DNA of 64,000 bases from Effrenium voratum (Eukaryota; Sar; Dinophyceae; Suessiales; Symbiodiniaceae), in assembly GCA_963377175.1 (NCBI GenBank), contig CAUJNA010000855.1, positions 62,001 to 126,000 of the forward strand, read 5' to 3'. Shown in pieces: positions 10,595-21,886 of the stretch (position 1 is its first letter; each line of letters starts with the position of its first letter). Under the pieces are notes generated by a model. The model was given only the letters and a program-made list of their open reading frames with translations, did no database searches and was not told the DNA's origin. Made by a program: the position numbers and the translations under genes.

Positions 10595-12033
10595 GTGGAT
10601 ATGCCTTCCTCGGGACCACGCGCTTGGTTTTGGAGTGACCTGACCAAATTCAAGATGGCGCCCCGCGCACTCTTGGAAACCCATTCCTTTGGCCTTGTGA
10701 CCTCACCGAGAGAACTGCATCTCGAACAGAGCTTGTGTCGCTTCTTTGATCTTGGTGTTTTCTCCAAGACAGTGAACATCGAGTTTGAAGGACGCTTCAT
10801 TACAGCACCAGTGCATGCCACGGATACTGTGTTTTCCGTGGTCCTCCGGGAACTTGGTGCCTTGTCAGGCTTTCGGGTGAAGTCTAGATCGAAATGGATC
10901 GGACTTGGGGATCGATTGTTGCCCATGCTCACTGAGACATTGCATGTCTCACGACATGGCATCATGTCCTTCAGCCAGACAGCCACACATGGAAAGGCTC
11001 GACGCAATAGGGACGAGAAATCCACCAGGTTTGCCGCCGCGTGCTTTCCGTGTGCGCCCTGTGCGCCGCATGCAGATCAGGTGATACTTCCCGTTTGCCA
11101 CACAAGTGAATCCCTGACTGCCACGGCTTCGGGAACTCCGTTTGCCATTGGAAAGCCGCAAGATCATCTCGCACATGTTGTGACCGGCTATAGCACCAGA
11201 GTACCGCCATCATTTACATTGTGTGCAAATGCCAGTTCACGCAGGTGCGTACCCAACATGCATGACAGTTGCGTTGAGCTCCTTGATAGGACTAAGAGTT
11301 GCACAGATATCTCTTGGCTCAATACTTTTGACTCCGCCACGAATTCGACGTTTGATGGTGTCTTCCCTTTAGGGGAAAATCGCCAAAAGGACGGACAAGA
11401 AGCGCAGCCTGTGACGCAAACCCGACGCCCAGGTGTGCAAACATTACGCATTTTCTGCCTTTTCGTGTGACGCTGAGGACCAGGGCACGCTTCCAGCGCG
11501 CACTGCCATGGTTTCTTGGAAACTTGCACGCTTTTGCAGCAGGAAGAGATTGGAAAACTATCTGCATTCGCCAGTTGTTCTGGTGTGCGGTGAAATTTGC
11601 AGAAGAAAATCACGACGACCCAACTCTAAATCAGAGTGCCTGTTTCGATTTGCAGGGCATGCCGCTGTTGCCATTCTGCTCCCGGCTGCGCGTTTCGACA
11701 GGTGATCCTGAACATGAAAGCCCTACTACGGGCATCCGATCCAACCAATTCCCTTTGACCGTAGATCTCTGGGTGGTGTTGCCTGGTGCCACCAAATCCG
11801 TGGTCATGACAGTGTGTTGTCATTTCAAGTTGAGAGACATCCTTGGTTACCTCCGGCTGAAGAGATTTGTTCATTGCATTTCTAACAGCCTCTATCTAGA
11901 CTTGGGGACACCAGTGACTGCCCTCTGCAACCAGGTGCTCCGCTTGAAGGACCAGGGAATCTCAGGCGGGATGAAAAGACTCCGCTCACGGAGTGCGCAT
12001 CCTAAACAGCGGCCAGATCGAAATCCCAACTGA
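10595..12033 (+). pseudogene. LINE-1 5' coding region, broken, function unknown
   Basis: Two overlapping frames (10595-11470 and 11467-12033) without a recognised catalytic motif. The first holds a segment (NIEFEGRFITAPVHATDTVF) that looks like a beta-rich, ubiquitin-like fold start. The second contains LWVVLPGATKSVVMTVCCHF, ending about 70 residues later in LKDQGISGGMK. A similar module recurs after the methyltransferase at about 14180-14415 (ELWVKWPGASKARVLRVQ ... LRTQGVRGGVK), so this region is probably the N-terminal part of ORF1 with a repeated small domain. Stops and frame changes make it a relic. Confidence 0.45.
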
Positions 12034-12111
12034 ACAGTGGCTCTTTGGTAGGGTTGCCTTTCGGCCCGTGACCCGCTTTGGGACATCGGAGGCACAGCCC
12101 ATGTTTGCGTC

Positions 12112-15100
12112 ATGAACTGGACCTTGACCAGAAGTCAAGGGGGGAGGCTTGTTTATCTTGCACAGCTCTCGGAGTTTCCCGCGCATCGTGAAATCCCGAA
12201 TCCCACCGGCATTCTTCAGAATGACGGGATAGCAATGATCGACACACTAGATCCATTTCCAGTTGCGACCTCACCGCAGTGTTTGCTCATCCTCACCAAT
12301 GTGCAAATTGAGGCGCTCAATGAGGAGCGCCAGATCCACTGTCAGCAGGACACGGCATTTATGTGTCACGAGCCGGGCACACCCAAGCCGAGTGCCTTGA
12401 GGGTTATGGACGTGTTTGCAGGTGGCATTGGTGGTTGGTCGCATGCCGTTAGGCACCTCAAAGACCTCCAGGTCCCAATCAGCACTGTTGCCTGCATCGA
12501 TAACAGCGTAAGTGCTGCTGAAACACACATGAGGAATCATGGCGGCATTCACTTGCAAAGGGATCAGTTTTCCTCAGCATCCGGCCCCTTTGAATCCGGT
12601 CAGCATCTCTATTGGAGAAAGGACGTGACTGTGGGCACCCTTGCACTACTCCATAGCTGCACGCATGCCAATTTCTGGACGGTGTCCTGCCCGTGCCCAC
12701 CCTGGTCCAGAGCAGGAGGTCAGTCTGGCTTCCGAACGGAAAGTGGTAGATTGTGGTTGGATGTTTTTGAAGCTGCCCAGCTCTGTAGACCGGCCATGAT
12801 TGCAGTTGAGAATGTCTCTACCATCACAGAACATCCGGATTTCATTCACATCAGGAATGCCGCCGCGTGGGCAGGCTTTCGATGCCTTTGGGAAGACACT
12901 GCATCGCTTGATGAGCATGTGCCAGCCGGCAGACCTAGATGGTTGGCCCTCTTCGGTGTGCAATGGGGGGAAGACGAAGAGTTGATCAGCTATCGCTGGA
13001 CGGCCTTGGGTAAACCGACTCTCGCCAACTTTGATGCGTGGCACCTTGACATAGACGAGGAGCACAGACAAAGCTTGGAGCTCACTGAGTCTGCAGTTGT
13101 GATTTATGACGACCCCAGGTTCTTGCCTGAGAGTATGAAGATAAAGCACCGCTGCAACAACATATCTGCCCGTGCCATCCGGTCAACCGATCGTCTTGGT
13201 ACCATCATGGCCACCTACAGCCAACAGCACTTTCTGGGAACTCATCTCGCCGAGACACAGGGCATTTTCGCAGTGTTGGTCCTTGATGCAAAACATACCA
13301 ATGGCAAGCCGCATTTCCTGTCACCCTATCAGGTCTTGATTGCCCATGGCCTGGAAGAGCCAGCCACTTTGCCAGCCGACGTCAATCAGGCCTTCAGGCA
13401 TGTTGGCAACTTCATTGCACCCATCCATGCGCTGTATGTGTTAGGAGTGGCCGTTGTCAGACATGCCCGTAGGATCTTGTGTGCACCCACTATAGACCCG
13501 ATGCAATATATAAGTGCTTATCTGCACAGGCGGATCAGGGCAACCAAAGCCCGTGTCTTGACACGTGATGGTTGGTCCCATGCGGTTGTTGACGCAGCCC
13601 GGCATGACATTTCTCCCATCGATGTGACATGGGCCGTCACTGTCACCACTGAGACTCAGTGCTATGAAGTGGTACTGCACCAGCCTGTGCCAGTTGCTTT
13701 CATCCAGGATTTGCTTGAAATTCCGAAGCGTGATTATGAAGTCTTCTTGTCAGATCTGAGCGGGCCCCGCAGGGTCTCAGAGCATTTCGAAATCCGCGAA
13801 AACTGTCAGGTGCATTTTGTCTCGCTACGCTTTGTGCAGGTCGGAGCGGCTCGCAGTGCGGAATTGAGGTCCTGTCTGCATAGGGTAATACCCACTACCA
13901 TCCACTTTGAAGAATCCCGCTTCATCGTGTGGATGTGGGATGGTCTCATTTTTTGCATTCAGCGTGTCCCTCCCAACGTGACGCCGCTTGCCTTGGAGTG
14001 TGCCGTTGAACTGCAGCAGATGATCAATGTGTACCGTGAGGCCAGTGTTCGCACGTTGGGTCCTGATGGTTGGATTTCAAACAACTTAATCAGGGAGACG
14101 GCGGTACCACCTTCGCATCCTGTCGTCAGTGTTTGCCTCAACCCCATTCATACTTCGGTTACATCAGATCCACGCTCCGCGGAACTCTGGGTCAAATGGC
14201 CCGGGGCTAGCAAAGCACGGGTGCTTCGTGTACAAATGCATTGTGACCTGAAAGCTGCATGCCGTGCGGCGCACTGCCAAGACCAAGGTGATTTCGACGC
14301 CTTGGTGCCCTGGGTCAATGGGTGCCAAATTGCATGGGACACCAAAGCATATCATCTTGCCACATTTGTTGTCTCCCTGAGAACGCAAGGCGTTCGGGGA
14401 GGCGTCAAGGCGAAGAATCTTCCGAATCGTTGTGCAACCATCCTGTTGCAACAAAGCGTGCCTGTGCACAGGATTGCACAGAAGGTTGACGAGCTGCTCT
14501 CCAGATGTGAGGAAGCTGAAATTGTGACCCTCGAAAATGAAGCTTCTCTTGGGAAACAGAAATCGGCCCTCATTGATTTAGCAGCCAAGCACACGATTGA
14601 TCTCTTTGGTGAAGCCAAGGGCAAAGGCAAGGGTAAACCTCAGTCCCGTAGGGCCAGTAAGAAACCCATGAAGGGTAATAATGTGGTGGCGCCTCGTGCG
14701 GCTGACTTTCAACTGGAGCCGGGCACTTTTCAGTATGCGGATTGTTCCCCAGCCGACGTGCTCACTGAAATCAGTACTAGAACCACAGGGGTGGCCCTGC
14801 TGTCACCTGCGGAGGCCGTACCCTGGCTTGCACAGCCACCATCTACGCCAGACGAGCTCGCGGTTATCATCCTAGGGCAAGGACCCAGCTCCCATCCGCA
14901 AATTACCAAGCATTCCATTGAGTTTCCTGCTATTTCAGCAGGCGCTCAGGATCGTGTGCTTCTCAGAGGTACGATGTACCAATTGGGCTCAAAGCATGTG
15001 AAACTCGGATTGACGCAGCTCAAAATGACAGTAGCAGAAACCGTCACATGCTCGCTCACTGTGCGCAGTGAAGATTTCCAGCCAGATGCTTGGAAGAACC

Positions 15101-15615
15101 TGGTACAGGCACCTGCAAAAGTGATCCTTCACCGCCTTGGGGAACTCCAGCCTCTCATCACCTCGGTTTGGGGTAGGTCTTTTCGTAAGAATAAAGACAG
15201 GAGTGCGCCGGCAGACTCCACCACTGTCCAGGTGTGGGTGAGCTTGCCAACCAGTGCGACGCATGACTTGCTCCGACTATCAGGATTCAGCAGCGTCTAC
15301 GTCACCCCTCGCAGTGCAACTGGGAGCATCGACACCAGCTACCCTGTGTTCTGGATGACGGACAGCACCCGTGTGAGCATGGAAACCACATGTGCAGGAC
15401 TCCCCCACCTCGGATTTATAAGAGGTGGGGGGAGTAAGCCCAATTATGCCATTCGATCCACTGCCGCTACTGCACAAGCCATCCATGACAAGGTCAGGCC
15501 TGGGGAGAGTTGGAGAGAACCAGTTGCTGTGACAGAACTCTACAAGCTCACGCACCTGCCGCCTGGAATCACTCGTGATGCCTTCCGAAATGAAATGGGC
15601 GCTCAAACCCATTAA
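12112..15615 (+). CDS. LINE-1 ORF1: C5-cytosine DNA methyltransferase plus ORF1-like domain
   Basis: An open frame of 1167 codons. Residues about 96-440 are a C5-cytosine methyltransferase. Motif I is VMDVFAGGIGGWS (98-110), motif IV is SCPCPPWSRAGG with catalytic Cys195, motif VI is AVENVSTI (231-238), the motif VIII arginines lie in AGRPRWLAL, and a motif X-like HVGNFIAPIHAL closes the domain. All residues needed for methyl transfer from S-adenosylmethionine are present. The next region (about 440-830) holds small repeated domains ending in RGGVK. A Lys/Gly-rich linker (GKGKGKPQSRR) follows, then a long domain (about 870-1165) shared with LINE-2 (29.9-30.8 kb), probably the RNA-binding ORF1 function. 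The start at 12112 is simply the first ATG; the frame may continue from the broken upstream part. Confidence 0.85.
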   Translation: MNWTLTRSQGGRLVYLAQLSEFPAHREIPNPTGILQNDGIAMIDTLDPFPVATSPQCLLILTNVQIEALNEERQIHCQQDTAFMCHEPGTPKPSALRVMDVFAGGIGGWSHAVRHLKDLQVPISTVACIDNSVSAAETHMRNHGGIHLQRDQFSSASGPFESGQHLYWRKDVTVGTLALLHSCTHANFWTVSCPCPPWSRAGGQSGFRTESGRLWLDVFEAAQLCRPAMIAVENVSTITEHPDFIHIRNAAAWAGFRCLWEDTASLDEHVPAGRPRWLALFGVQWGEDEELISYRWTALGKPTLANFDAWHLDIDEEHRQSLELTESAVVIYDDPRFLPESMKIKHRCNNISARAIRSTDRLGTIMATYSQQHFLGTHLAETQGIFAVLVLDAKHTNGKPHFLSPYQVLIAHGLEEPATLPADVNQAFRHVGNFIAPIHALYVLGVAVVRHARRILCAPTIDPMQYISAYLHRRIRATKARVLTRDGWSHAVVDAARHDISPIDVTWAVTVTTETQCYEVVLHQPVPVAFIQDLLEIPKRDYEVFLSDLSGPRRVSEHFEIRENCQVHFVSLRFVQVGAARSAELRSCLHRVIPTTIHFEESRFIVWMWDGLIFCIQRVPPNVTPLALECAVELQQMINVYREASVRTLGPDGWISNNLIRETAVPPSHPVVSVCLNPIHTSVTSDPRSAELWVKWPGASKARVLRVQMHCDLKAACRAAHCQDQGDFDALVPWVNGCQIAWDTKAYHLATFVVSLRTQGVRGGVKAKNLPNRCATILLQQSVPVHRIAQKVDELLSRCEEAEIVTLENEASLGKQKSALIDLAAKHTIDLFGEAKGKGKGKPQSRRASKKPMKGNNVVAPRAADFQLEPGTFQYADCSPADVLTEISTRTTGVALLSPAEAVPWLAQPPSTPDELAVIILGQGPSSHPQITKHSIEFPAISAGAQDRVLLRGTMYQLGSKHVKLGLTQLKMTVAETVTCSLTVRSEDFQPDAWKNLVQAPAKVILHRLGELQPLITSVWGRSFRKNKDRSAPADSTTVQVWVSLPTSATHDLLRLSGFSSVYVTPRSATGSIDTSYPVFWMTDSTRVSMETTCAGLPHLGFIRGGGSKPNYAIRSTAATAQAIHDKVRPGESWREPVAVTELYKLTHLPPGITRDAFRNEMGAQTH

Positions 15616-16159
15616 ACGCCTTAATCACCGTACTTGGTTGGTAGGTGCATCGTGTGCACCGAGTGTATGGTGCGTGCAACTGGGCGGTGCCTCCATTCTC
15701 ATCACCAGGGTTGAGCCAAAGCAGTTGGCGACCGCAGCCGTTGTGATAGCCGGCAAACCACCAGAGACCAAGTCATCCTCAAGCACAGCAGACCCCTGGC
15801 TCGTAACTGATCCGTGGGCTGCCGCTGCACCTAAAACAATCACGCCTTCGCCACGTGTGACGCAGGGGCCTATCCAGACCAAGCATGAAGAGCAAGACAA
15901 GCGGCTCGATTCTCTGGAAAAGAAAATCCAGGTTTTGACTGAGGGCCAGCAACACATTGAGAAATCTCAGCATGAGATGCAGGCTGCCATTACCTCGCAA
16001 CTTCAGGGTATTGTGTCCTCTGTGACCACCCAGTTGGAATCGAGCATGCAGCAGGCAATCAGCAGAGCATTGAAAACCAGGCCTACGATTCGCGATTCTC
16101 CTGAGAAAGCTGCACCTTTGAAAAAAGCTCAGCGTATCGGGAGTGACGATGACATGTAG
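15575..16159 (+). CDS. LINE-1 ORF1 C-terminal segment with coiled coil
   Basis: Overlaps the end of the preceding frame and continues it after a frameshift near 15600. Residues about 95-165 (DKRLDSLEKKIQVLTEGQQ ... ITSQLQGIVSSVTTQ) have the heptad pattern of a coiled coil, which in other LINE ORF1 proteins drives trimerisation. It ends with the acidic tail GSDDDM, 26 bases before ORF2. LINE-2 has the same module at 30929-31411. Confidence 0.65.
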   Translation: MMPSEMKWALKPIKRLNHRTWLVGASCAPSVWCVQLGGASILITRVEPKQLATAAVVIAGKPPETKSSSSTADPWLVTDPWAAAAPKTITPSPRVTQGPIQTKHEEQDKRLDSLEKKIQVLTEGQQHIEKSQHEMQAAITSQLQGIVSSVTTQLESSMQQAISRALKTRPTIRDSPEKAAPLKKAQRIGSDDDM

Positions 16160-16185
16160 CGCACAACGCACAGTCCTGTTGGACT

Positions 16186-18676
16186 GTGACGCACACTGCG
16201 CACTTAGAATCAAGTCCCTGGCCGGTAAGCTTTGGCTTGAGCGTTGAACTCAGTGCTTCACCTAAGTGCCGAATTTTCTATCCATCCCGTTGTAGTTGCG
16301 ACTCAATAGTAGTTGCAAGCTATGGTAGGCTTGACTTGCACCGCATCCACTCTTGGAGACATGGACTGCTCAATAAATTGGTGAAATGGCTTTACAGCCC
16401 AGATGCTGTACTGCAATATGGCCTTTTCTCCTTATGCGACCAGCCTCATGGCACAGTGACCGTGGAGTACTCTTTTGGTAGAGGTGTGTGGGGTGACGCA
16501 CACTCCACTTTCGAGTATGGGTCGTCCGAGATGGGATTGCAGGGCCTGCGCCGGGGAAAAAAGGATTTGCACTACCAGCAGACCCATTTCGGTGATCATT
16601 CAGACATGATTGGCAGGAACCCCTGGCAGTTTCAGGTTGCACTAGGATCCGCTGTCAGGTTTGGTGAAGCCAAGAACCCGGGACCCTGCCAGGTGCTCAC
16701 CGTTTGTGTTTTTAATCCTACCACGGTATATAACCATGTGAGTGACATTTGTAAGATACCAGCCGATCTTTATGCCCTCTCCGAAACGGGGGCCATGGAC
16801 TTGCATGGGTGTTGCCCTTTGGTCACGACTCCCAATTAGGCCTTGCAGGGAACCACCACCTGATGCTCTGGCCCTCTCGTGTAGGTACCATGAAGCCTGG
16901 GTTACCTTTGGCAAAACTCCTGTTCTGGTCATTGTTGTCTACTGTTTTACCAACACGTATAGAGAGCACAGGGACAGAAACCTTGTTTTGCTTTCCCATG
17001 CCGCGAAACGGGCCGCATCAGTCAGGGGAAACGTGATGTTGGGTGGTGACTTCAATGCCGCATTACTGGATGATCGCATTGTGCCGATGCTCGAGCAGCA
17101 GGGTTTCCAAGACGTAATGCATCTCGCAAAGGCCAAGTGGCCGGATCGGATACATCCGACATGCATGGATGTAACATATCCGGATAATCTACTTGTGAAG
17201 GGCCCCTTGTGTTCTAAGATCATTGGGGCCCAAGTTCATAAAGAAAAAGGCCTTGGGGCCCATCTGCCCTTTACCGTGCATTTTTTAGTTCCCACACACA
17301 CTGAAGCAGTCATGGCATGGAAACTACCAAAAGACTGGACAAAGCTCAAACCTGATCCATGTCTCATAGAAACCGAATACCAACGCGCCAGACCCACCTT
17401 CACAGAATCTACTGCTGATTCGGTTGAAGATTGTTTATCGCAATGGGCCGGTGCAGTGGAAGCCGCAGTGGACAGTGCATTGAAATCTAGTGGGGATCCA
17501 GACGGAGCCGATCACTTGCCTGCCGTGTACCGTGGAAGATGCCAGAGGCCCGTCTTCAGGCAAATACAGCCGGCGCCATTGCCAAAGTTCTCAAATAATA
17601 GGACTTATGACCCGCTTGTGGATCTTGTGTCGTTCACAGCTGTTCATAAAACTCGGCAGGTCAGGAGACTCTATTCTTTCCGTCGCACGCTTGCTACTTA
17701 TTGTGGGCCTTCCGGTGCACCTGCGCACCATGACCAGCTGCGACACCTGTGGAATGCCATCAGGACTGCTAAAGGTTATACACCCGACTTTCCGACCTGG
17801 ATCCAACAGTGCACAGGTGTGTGGTACTTGGATTGTATCAACTTGGAAGCCCTCCGATGGGTAGATCAAGTCATCTTGCACTGTCGAACTGATTGTGATC
17901 AGTTTGCTTGCCAGAGTCGCACCCTGCGTACAAAAGATTTCAGGACGAAGCTCGAGGTGGATTGGGGCCAGCATGGAGGCAGATTCACGGCCTTGCTTTT
18001 ACGTAAGCCTGCCTTTGCAGCGGCCAACCATATGACCACTACTGTTTGCTATACGTGTACACGTTTGAGAGCCACTGCCAAAAAGGAACCTCGTATACTT
18101 GTCGCCGAGTGTAAGCTTGCCGTGGGTGAAATCCTCATCATCAATGGGGAACGATGCCGTATTCTGCAGAAACCTTCAAACGATGTGTGTGTGTTGGACT
18201 TGCTTCCACACACTGGCGCCACATTTAAAGCTTATCACGAAAAATGGTCGGCGTCTGCCGATATTGCCTTCAATAATCTACTTGACGTGTGGCAGCCGGT
18301 TTGGCAGCGCGACACACCAGAGGAGAGAGACCAAGACGAACATTGGCCTCACGCATTCCAGCTTATCGATAAATACGCTCCGCAGCTTCCGGAAATAAAA
18401 ATTCCGACGCTTACTGTCCAAGCATGGAAAGAAGCTTTGGCAACTACCAAAAGAAAGACTGCCAAAGGATGTTGTGGCTTCAGTTGTCCCGAGTTGCTGT
18501 CCCTCCCGGATGTTGCCTTAGAGGATCTCTTGCATGTGTTTGAGCGACTGCAGCAAGGTGCGCATTGGCCTGAGATCCTTGTCACAGCACGCACCATTTT
18601 TCTCCAGAAAAACCCTGATGACTTCTCGCCTGAAGGCCGCCGTCCCATCACAGTGTTCTTTCCGACTTTGGTCTAA
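16186..18676 (+). pseudogene. LINE-1 ORF2 N-terminal: NPGP motif and apurinic-type endonuclease
   Basis: Two frames joined by a shift near 16780-16830. The first (16186-16839) gives about 160 residues, then GEAKNPGP and the start of an exonuclease-endonuclease-phosphatase (EEP) domain (VFNPTTVYNHVSDI ... YALSETG). The second (16742-18676) continues with VVYCF and the catalytic motif GGDFNAALLD (about residue 100 of that frame), followed by WPDRIHPTCMD. Downstream is the endonuclease-RT linker. This nuclease nicks the genomic target for target-primed reverse transcription. Part of the central EEP domain seems lost relative to LINE-2, so the copy is inactive as read. The frame ends in RRPITVFFPTLV-stop inside the RT. 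Confidence 0.78.
16663..16686 (+). other. 2A-like GEAKNPGP motif before the endonuclease (LINE-1)
   Basis: The eight residues GEAKNPGP are encoded at 16663-16686, immediately before the endonuclease domain. LINE-2 has the identical octapeptide at the same place (31804-31827). Viral 2A sequences skip a peptide bond between G and P of NPGP; the canonical upstream D-x-E is missing here, so ribosome skipping is only a hypothesis. Confidence 0.6.
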
Positions 18677-19685
18677 AATTGTGAATAAATGCTTGATTAA
18701 TGAATGGGCCCATCACCTTCCATCAGCTGTATCAGCAGGGATCCCTGGCCGCACCTCAGAAACAGTATGGTGGCTTTCACAAGCCCGCATAGAAAACGCC
18801 ATCCTGCACAAGCAGGACATGGCTGGCCCAGCCACGGACTTGAAAAAATGTTTCAATTACTTGGCCAGAAGACCTCTGGGTGCACTGTTCCGAAGACTAG
18901 GTGCACCACCGCATATTGTTGACACTTGGTTAATCATTATTCAGGGAGTCGCATCAGAGCCAGTTACCTCCACAACTGGCATTCCCGAAGGTGACCCGCT
19001 GGGGATTGCCTCGATTGCAGCGTACGGAGCCCTGTGGTCGTGGCAGATGTCCAGCCTCAACACCACACCCTACGCCTATGCGGATAATCTTGAGTACCAT
19101 TGTGAACCCCGATTCATCACGCTCGCAGCAGACGCTAATCAGGCATTCCATTGTGCCTGGAGGCAGTATATCTCCTACGCTAAGAGTTGGTCCTGGGCCA
19201 CCTCCAAGGCCGGTAGAACTGCCTGGGAGAGATACAATATAGGCCAGCCTGATACCAAAAAATTACCCTTCAAAACTAGTGGTATCGACCTTGGAACTGT
19301 GGCTAACTATACCGGCTTTAGGCACACAGAAAATCAGGAAGCAAGGATCAATGAGGGCATCAGGAGAGCCTACACTCTTTCAAGATTCCCACTCTCTACT
19401 GAGAATACTGCGAAGGCAATTCATGCCTCCATTCTGCCCCAGGCCTTGCATGGGTGTGAAGGCCTCTTACCCTCTCTTAGAAAACTTTCACATCTTAGGT
19501 CTGCTTTTACAGCCTGCTTGATTGACAATAAATCCTGCGCTAATCCCTGGATGTCTTGCACCTGCATGGCATCACGGATATGTGATCCGCTCTACTATGT
19601 GGCCACGCGAATTATAAGATTATGCCGCAAGATGTTAGGGACAAATGCCGACGCTAGTCTGGGCAAATGCCCAACATTTGCTTGA
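18534..19685 (+). pseudogene. LINE-1 reverse transcriptase core (YADN)
   Basis: Continuation of ORF2 in the next frame; real RT sequence begins about 18640 (FRLWSKIVNKCLINEW). Palm motif A is DLKKCFNYL, the primer-grip-adjacent block is TGIPEGDPLG, and motif C is YADNLEY at 19077-19088, where most RTs have YADD. LINE-2 shares the Asn, so it is a family feature, not a chance mutation. The thumb region (SILPQALHGCEGLL) and a later block shared with LINE-2 follow. The frame stops at 19685, and the protein resumes one frame over at about 19660. Confidence 0.8.
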
Positions 19686-21057
19686 AAGCCATTCTCATAA
19701 TTCCAGGGTGCACAGGCCTGGGCCTGCCGCTGCACTTGCTAGATTGTCCGAGCTATTGCACTGCAAACTAAACTCCAGTTTTGTACTTGTCAATCCAGAT
19801 GGCCTGACCTTGGATCTGACACAGATGAGTAGGCCTGACATTACTGACTTCCTGTTGACCACCTGGAGCCACGTGATTACAACAGAAGCGCTCAAAAGGA
19901 AAACCTGGCAAGACATTGACACCGTTGATGTCTCACACACAGCGTTCCTTTTACAAGCACTCAGTGACAAACAAAGAGCCTTGGTAAAACGGCACCTGAC
20001 CGGAGCGTTTCAGAACCCAGTTATGCAAATACACTGGAAACCCAAAGCAGAGGTTACATGCATACTGTGTGGCGAAGAACAACCAGGTCTCTTGCATGAC
20101 CAGCTCGACTGCCCAAACCTCGTGCATGTTCGGGATGCCTGGCATGATTGGTTGGCGCAACTAGCAGTTGGGCAGCGCCCCTATTTGGCATTTCCGGTAG
20201 CACCCCAGCTCTCAACAGAGCTAGAACTCAGGCTTATAAGGCAGAATACCTCCTTTCCACTGCCTGAGCATCAGACCAACGATGGCCATGTCATTGTTTG
20301 GACTGACGGATCTGCCAACGTAACATTGAATCACGTCCTCAGAGAGGCCACCTGGGCCATCGTGATGGACACGTGCGCCAACGACTACCAGAGAAACCAG
20401 AGCACGCGGCATTGGAATACAGCTTTCCGCCTACCTGACACCTTTAAAGTGGTGCAAGTAGGTTTCGTGCCTGGGCGTCAGACAGTGAATCGTGCAGAAC
20501 TCTTGGCTGTGTGCTATGCAATTCTCTGTTTCCGACAGGCGCAAAGCCTTCACATATACTGCGATAGTCAGTATGTCGTGGACTTGCTTCCCGCAGTCAC
20601 ACATAAACCAGAACCCCTCGTGCATTGGCACCGGGATAACTTTGACCTTATCCTTTTCCTTTGTAAGGCTATACAGGGGAGTGACTTCACAATTAGCATT
20701 CAGAAGATCAAATCTCATCAGAATCCCATTGATCTGGCTACCCTTCATGATAAATATAATGCAATCGGGAATCACTGTGCAGATGCAGCTGCCGGTTGCC
20801 TAAGGAAAGTAGGTAATCCTCTTACTTGTGAACTTAGGAAGACACTTGATGCTGATTGGAGTGACCGTAATAAGTTCACATGCTGTGCACTTGAATACCT
20901 TGCAGACGTGCAGGAAGCCAAGATTAAACAGATAAGGGAAAAAACAATCAGCTCCTCTCAAGGGGAAGCCACGCAGCCTAACCAAGGGCAGACCCGCAGA
21001 GAGAGGCAATTGGACGTCCTCACCATACGAGTGGAAAGCCATAGAGTGGCATATTAG
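19645..21057 (+). CDS. LINE-1 zinc finger and RNase H domain
   Basis: Third ORF2 frame, 470 codons. A Cys/His cluster CILCGEEQPGLLHDQLDC at about residues 139-156 matches the gag-like zinc finger found after the RT in APE-type LINEs. The RNase HI domain is complete: WTDGSAN (Asp), NRAELLAVCYA (Glu), YCDSQYVVD (Asp) and GNHCADAAA (Asp). It would remove RNA from the RNA/DNA hybrid. The frame ends at 21057, but a C-terminal domain shared with LINE-2 continues after a shift. Confidence 0.85.
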   Translation: MPTLVWANAQHLLESHSHNSRVHRPGPAAALARLSELLHCKLNSSFVLVNPDGLTLDLTQMSRPDITDFLLTTWSHVITTEALKRKTWQDIDTVDVSHTAFLLQALSDKQRALVKRHLTGAFQNPVMQIHWKPKAEVTCILCGEEQPGLLHDQLDCPNLVHVRDAWHDWLAQLAVGQRPYLAFPVAPQLSTELELRLIRQNTSFPLPEHQTNDGHVIVWTDGSANVTLNHVLREATWAIVMDTCANDYQRNQSTRHWNTAFRLPDTFKVVQVGFVPGRQTVNRAELLAVCYAILCFRQAQSLHIYCDSQYVVDLLPAVTHKPEPLVHWHRDNFDLILFLCKAIQGSDFTISIQKIKSHQNPIDLATLHDKYNAIGNHCADAAAGCLRKVGNPLTCELRKTLDADWSDRNKFTCCALEYLADVQEAKIKQIREKTISSSQGEATQPNQGQTRRERQLDVLTIRVESHRVAY

Positions 21058-21688
21058 TGACTTGCAGGTTAAGCATTGTGAACTCTGCCTATATGGCCAC
21101 ACTTATATGCGCCGTCTCATTGCTTGGGCGCGCACGCTCAAATGGGGTCAACCCAAACAATGTATTGGCATCACCTGGTTTGAACTCTATGTTAATTTTC
21201 GCCTTGTGACCCAATCGGAAGTGCCCTAACATCTCCAAAGATTCAAAGAAGCCAAAGTACTGCACACCTGAGCAAAATGCTGACGTACTACTACTGAAAA
21301 GCTTAGTGAAAAAGCCATTCGTAGATTGTGGGTAGACTCCATGCGCACTGTGGCTATGCTCTTGCACCAGCCTCTCTTCCCATACCCAGAGGCTAATTGC
21401 ATCAGATCACTCCAGAAAATACTACCGATTGACTATGGCTCTGGCCTGATTCAACGACCAGAACTCGTCAGATCACAAGAAACAGCTGCTGTTGTTCAGC
21501 AGGCTGTCTTGTCTACGTGTAAGCCTGGTCGCTTCGGTGGTGCGGGAAGGCCTGAAATCCCGACACTGGAACCGGTCGTTAACCTTGAAATGCCAGCAGA
21601 TGAAAAGCCAGATGTCCTTGCCGCGCTTAGACTCAGAGCTTGGAAGAAGACACAAGACGGGCTTGCACCTCTTGCCCGCACGCAGTAG
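21058..21688 (+). pseudogene. LINE-1 ORF2 C-terminal domain, broken
   Basis: Frames after the RNase H stop encode WARTLKWGQPKQCIGITWFE and LYVNFRLVTQ, matching WYELYVNFRLVTQ near the end of the LINE-2 polyprotein (about 36415). A last open piece, 21326-21688, has the acidic/proline-rich style of the LINE-2 C-terminus. The domain is typical of this LINE family; its function is unknown to me. At least two frame changes are needed to read it through. Confidence 0.55.
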
Positions 21689-21886
21689 ATTGCTGCGCCT
21701 GATGCTTTGTTCTTGTTGGTTCTTGGGCCCCCTTTTTGGTTCCTTTGGGCCCCCTTGGTTCTTGGTCTGGTTGCATCAGGTGCGGTTTTTTCCCCACTTC
21801 CGGTCTTGAATATCTTGACCGGGCCGTTAGTCGGCGTGTGTCACGGATTGAGGGCGCGCGTCATCAAGTTCAAAAAAAAAAAGAAA
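21689..21886 (+). other. LINE-1 3' UTR and A-rich tail
   Basis: T/G-rich non-coding stretch with repeated TTGGTTCTTGGGCCCCC, ending TTCAAAAAAAAAAAGAAA directly against the right target duplication. The A-rich end is where target-primed reverse transcription begins. Confidence 0.8.

Larger units (their letters stand above)
10441..21886 (+). mobile_element. LINE-1: DNMT-bearing APE-type non-LTR retrotransposon, nested in copia
   Basis: Full-length-looking 11.4-kb non-LTR element. It is flanked by a perfect 16-bp target duplication and ends in an A-rich tail (CAAAAAAAAAAAGAAA). Order: 5' region, ORF1 with a C5-cytosine methyltransferase, ORF1-like C-terminal domain and coiled coil, then ORF2 with NPGP motif, apurinic-type endonuclease, RT, zinc finger, RNase H and a C-terminal domain. 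The same order is found in LINE-2 at 26.8-37.1 kb, with clear but distant protein similarity. There are frameshifts near 16800, 18650, 19660 and 21060 plus breaks upstream. Retrotransposons with methyltransferases have been described in dinoflagellates; this one fits that group. Confidence 0.93.

Noticed and set aside
16663..16686. A canonical 2A self-cleaving peptide
   Set aside because: NPGP is present but the conserved D-x-E before it is not, so only a 2A-like label is justified.
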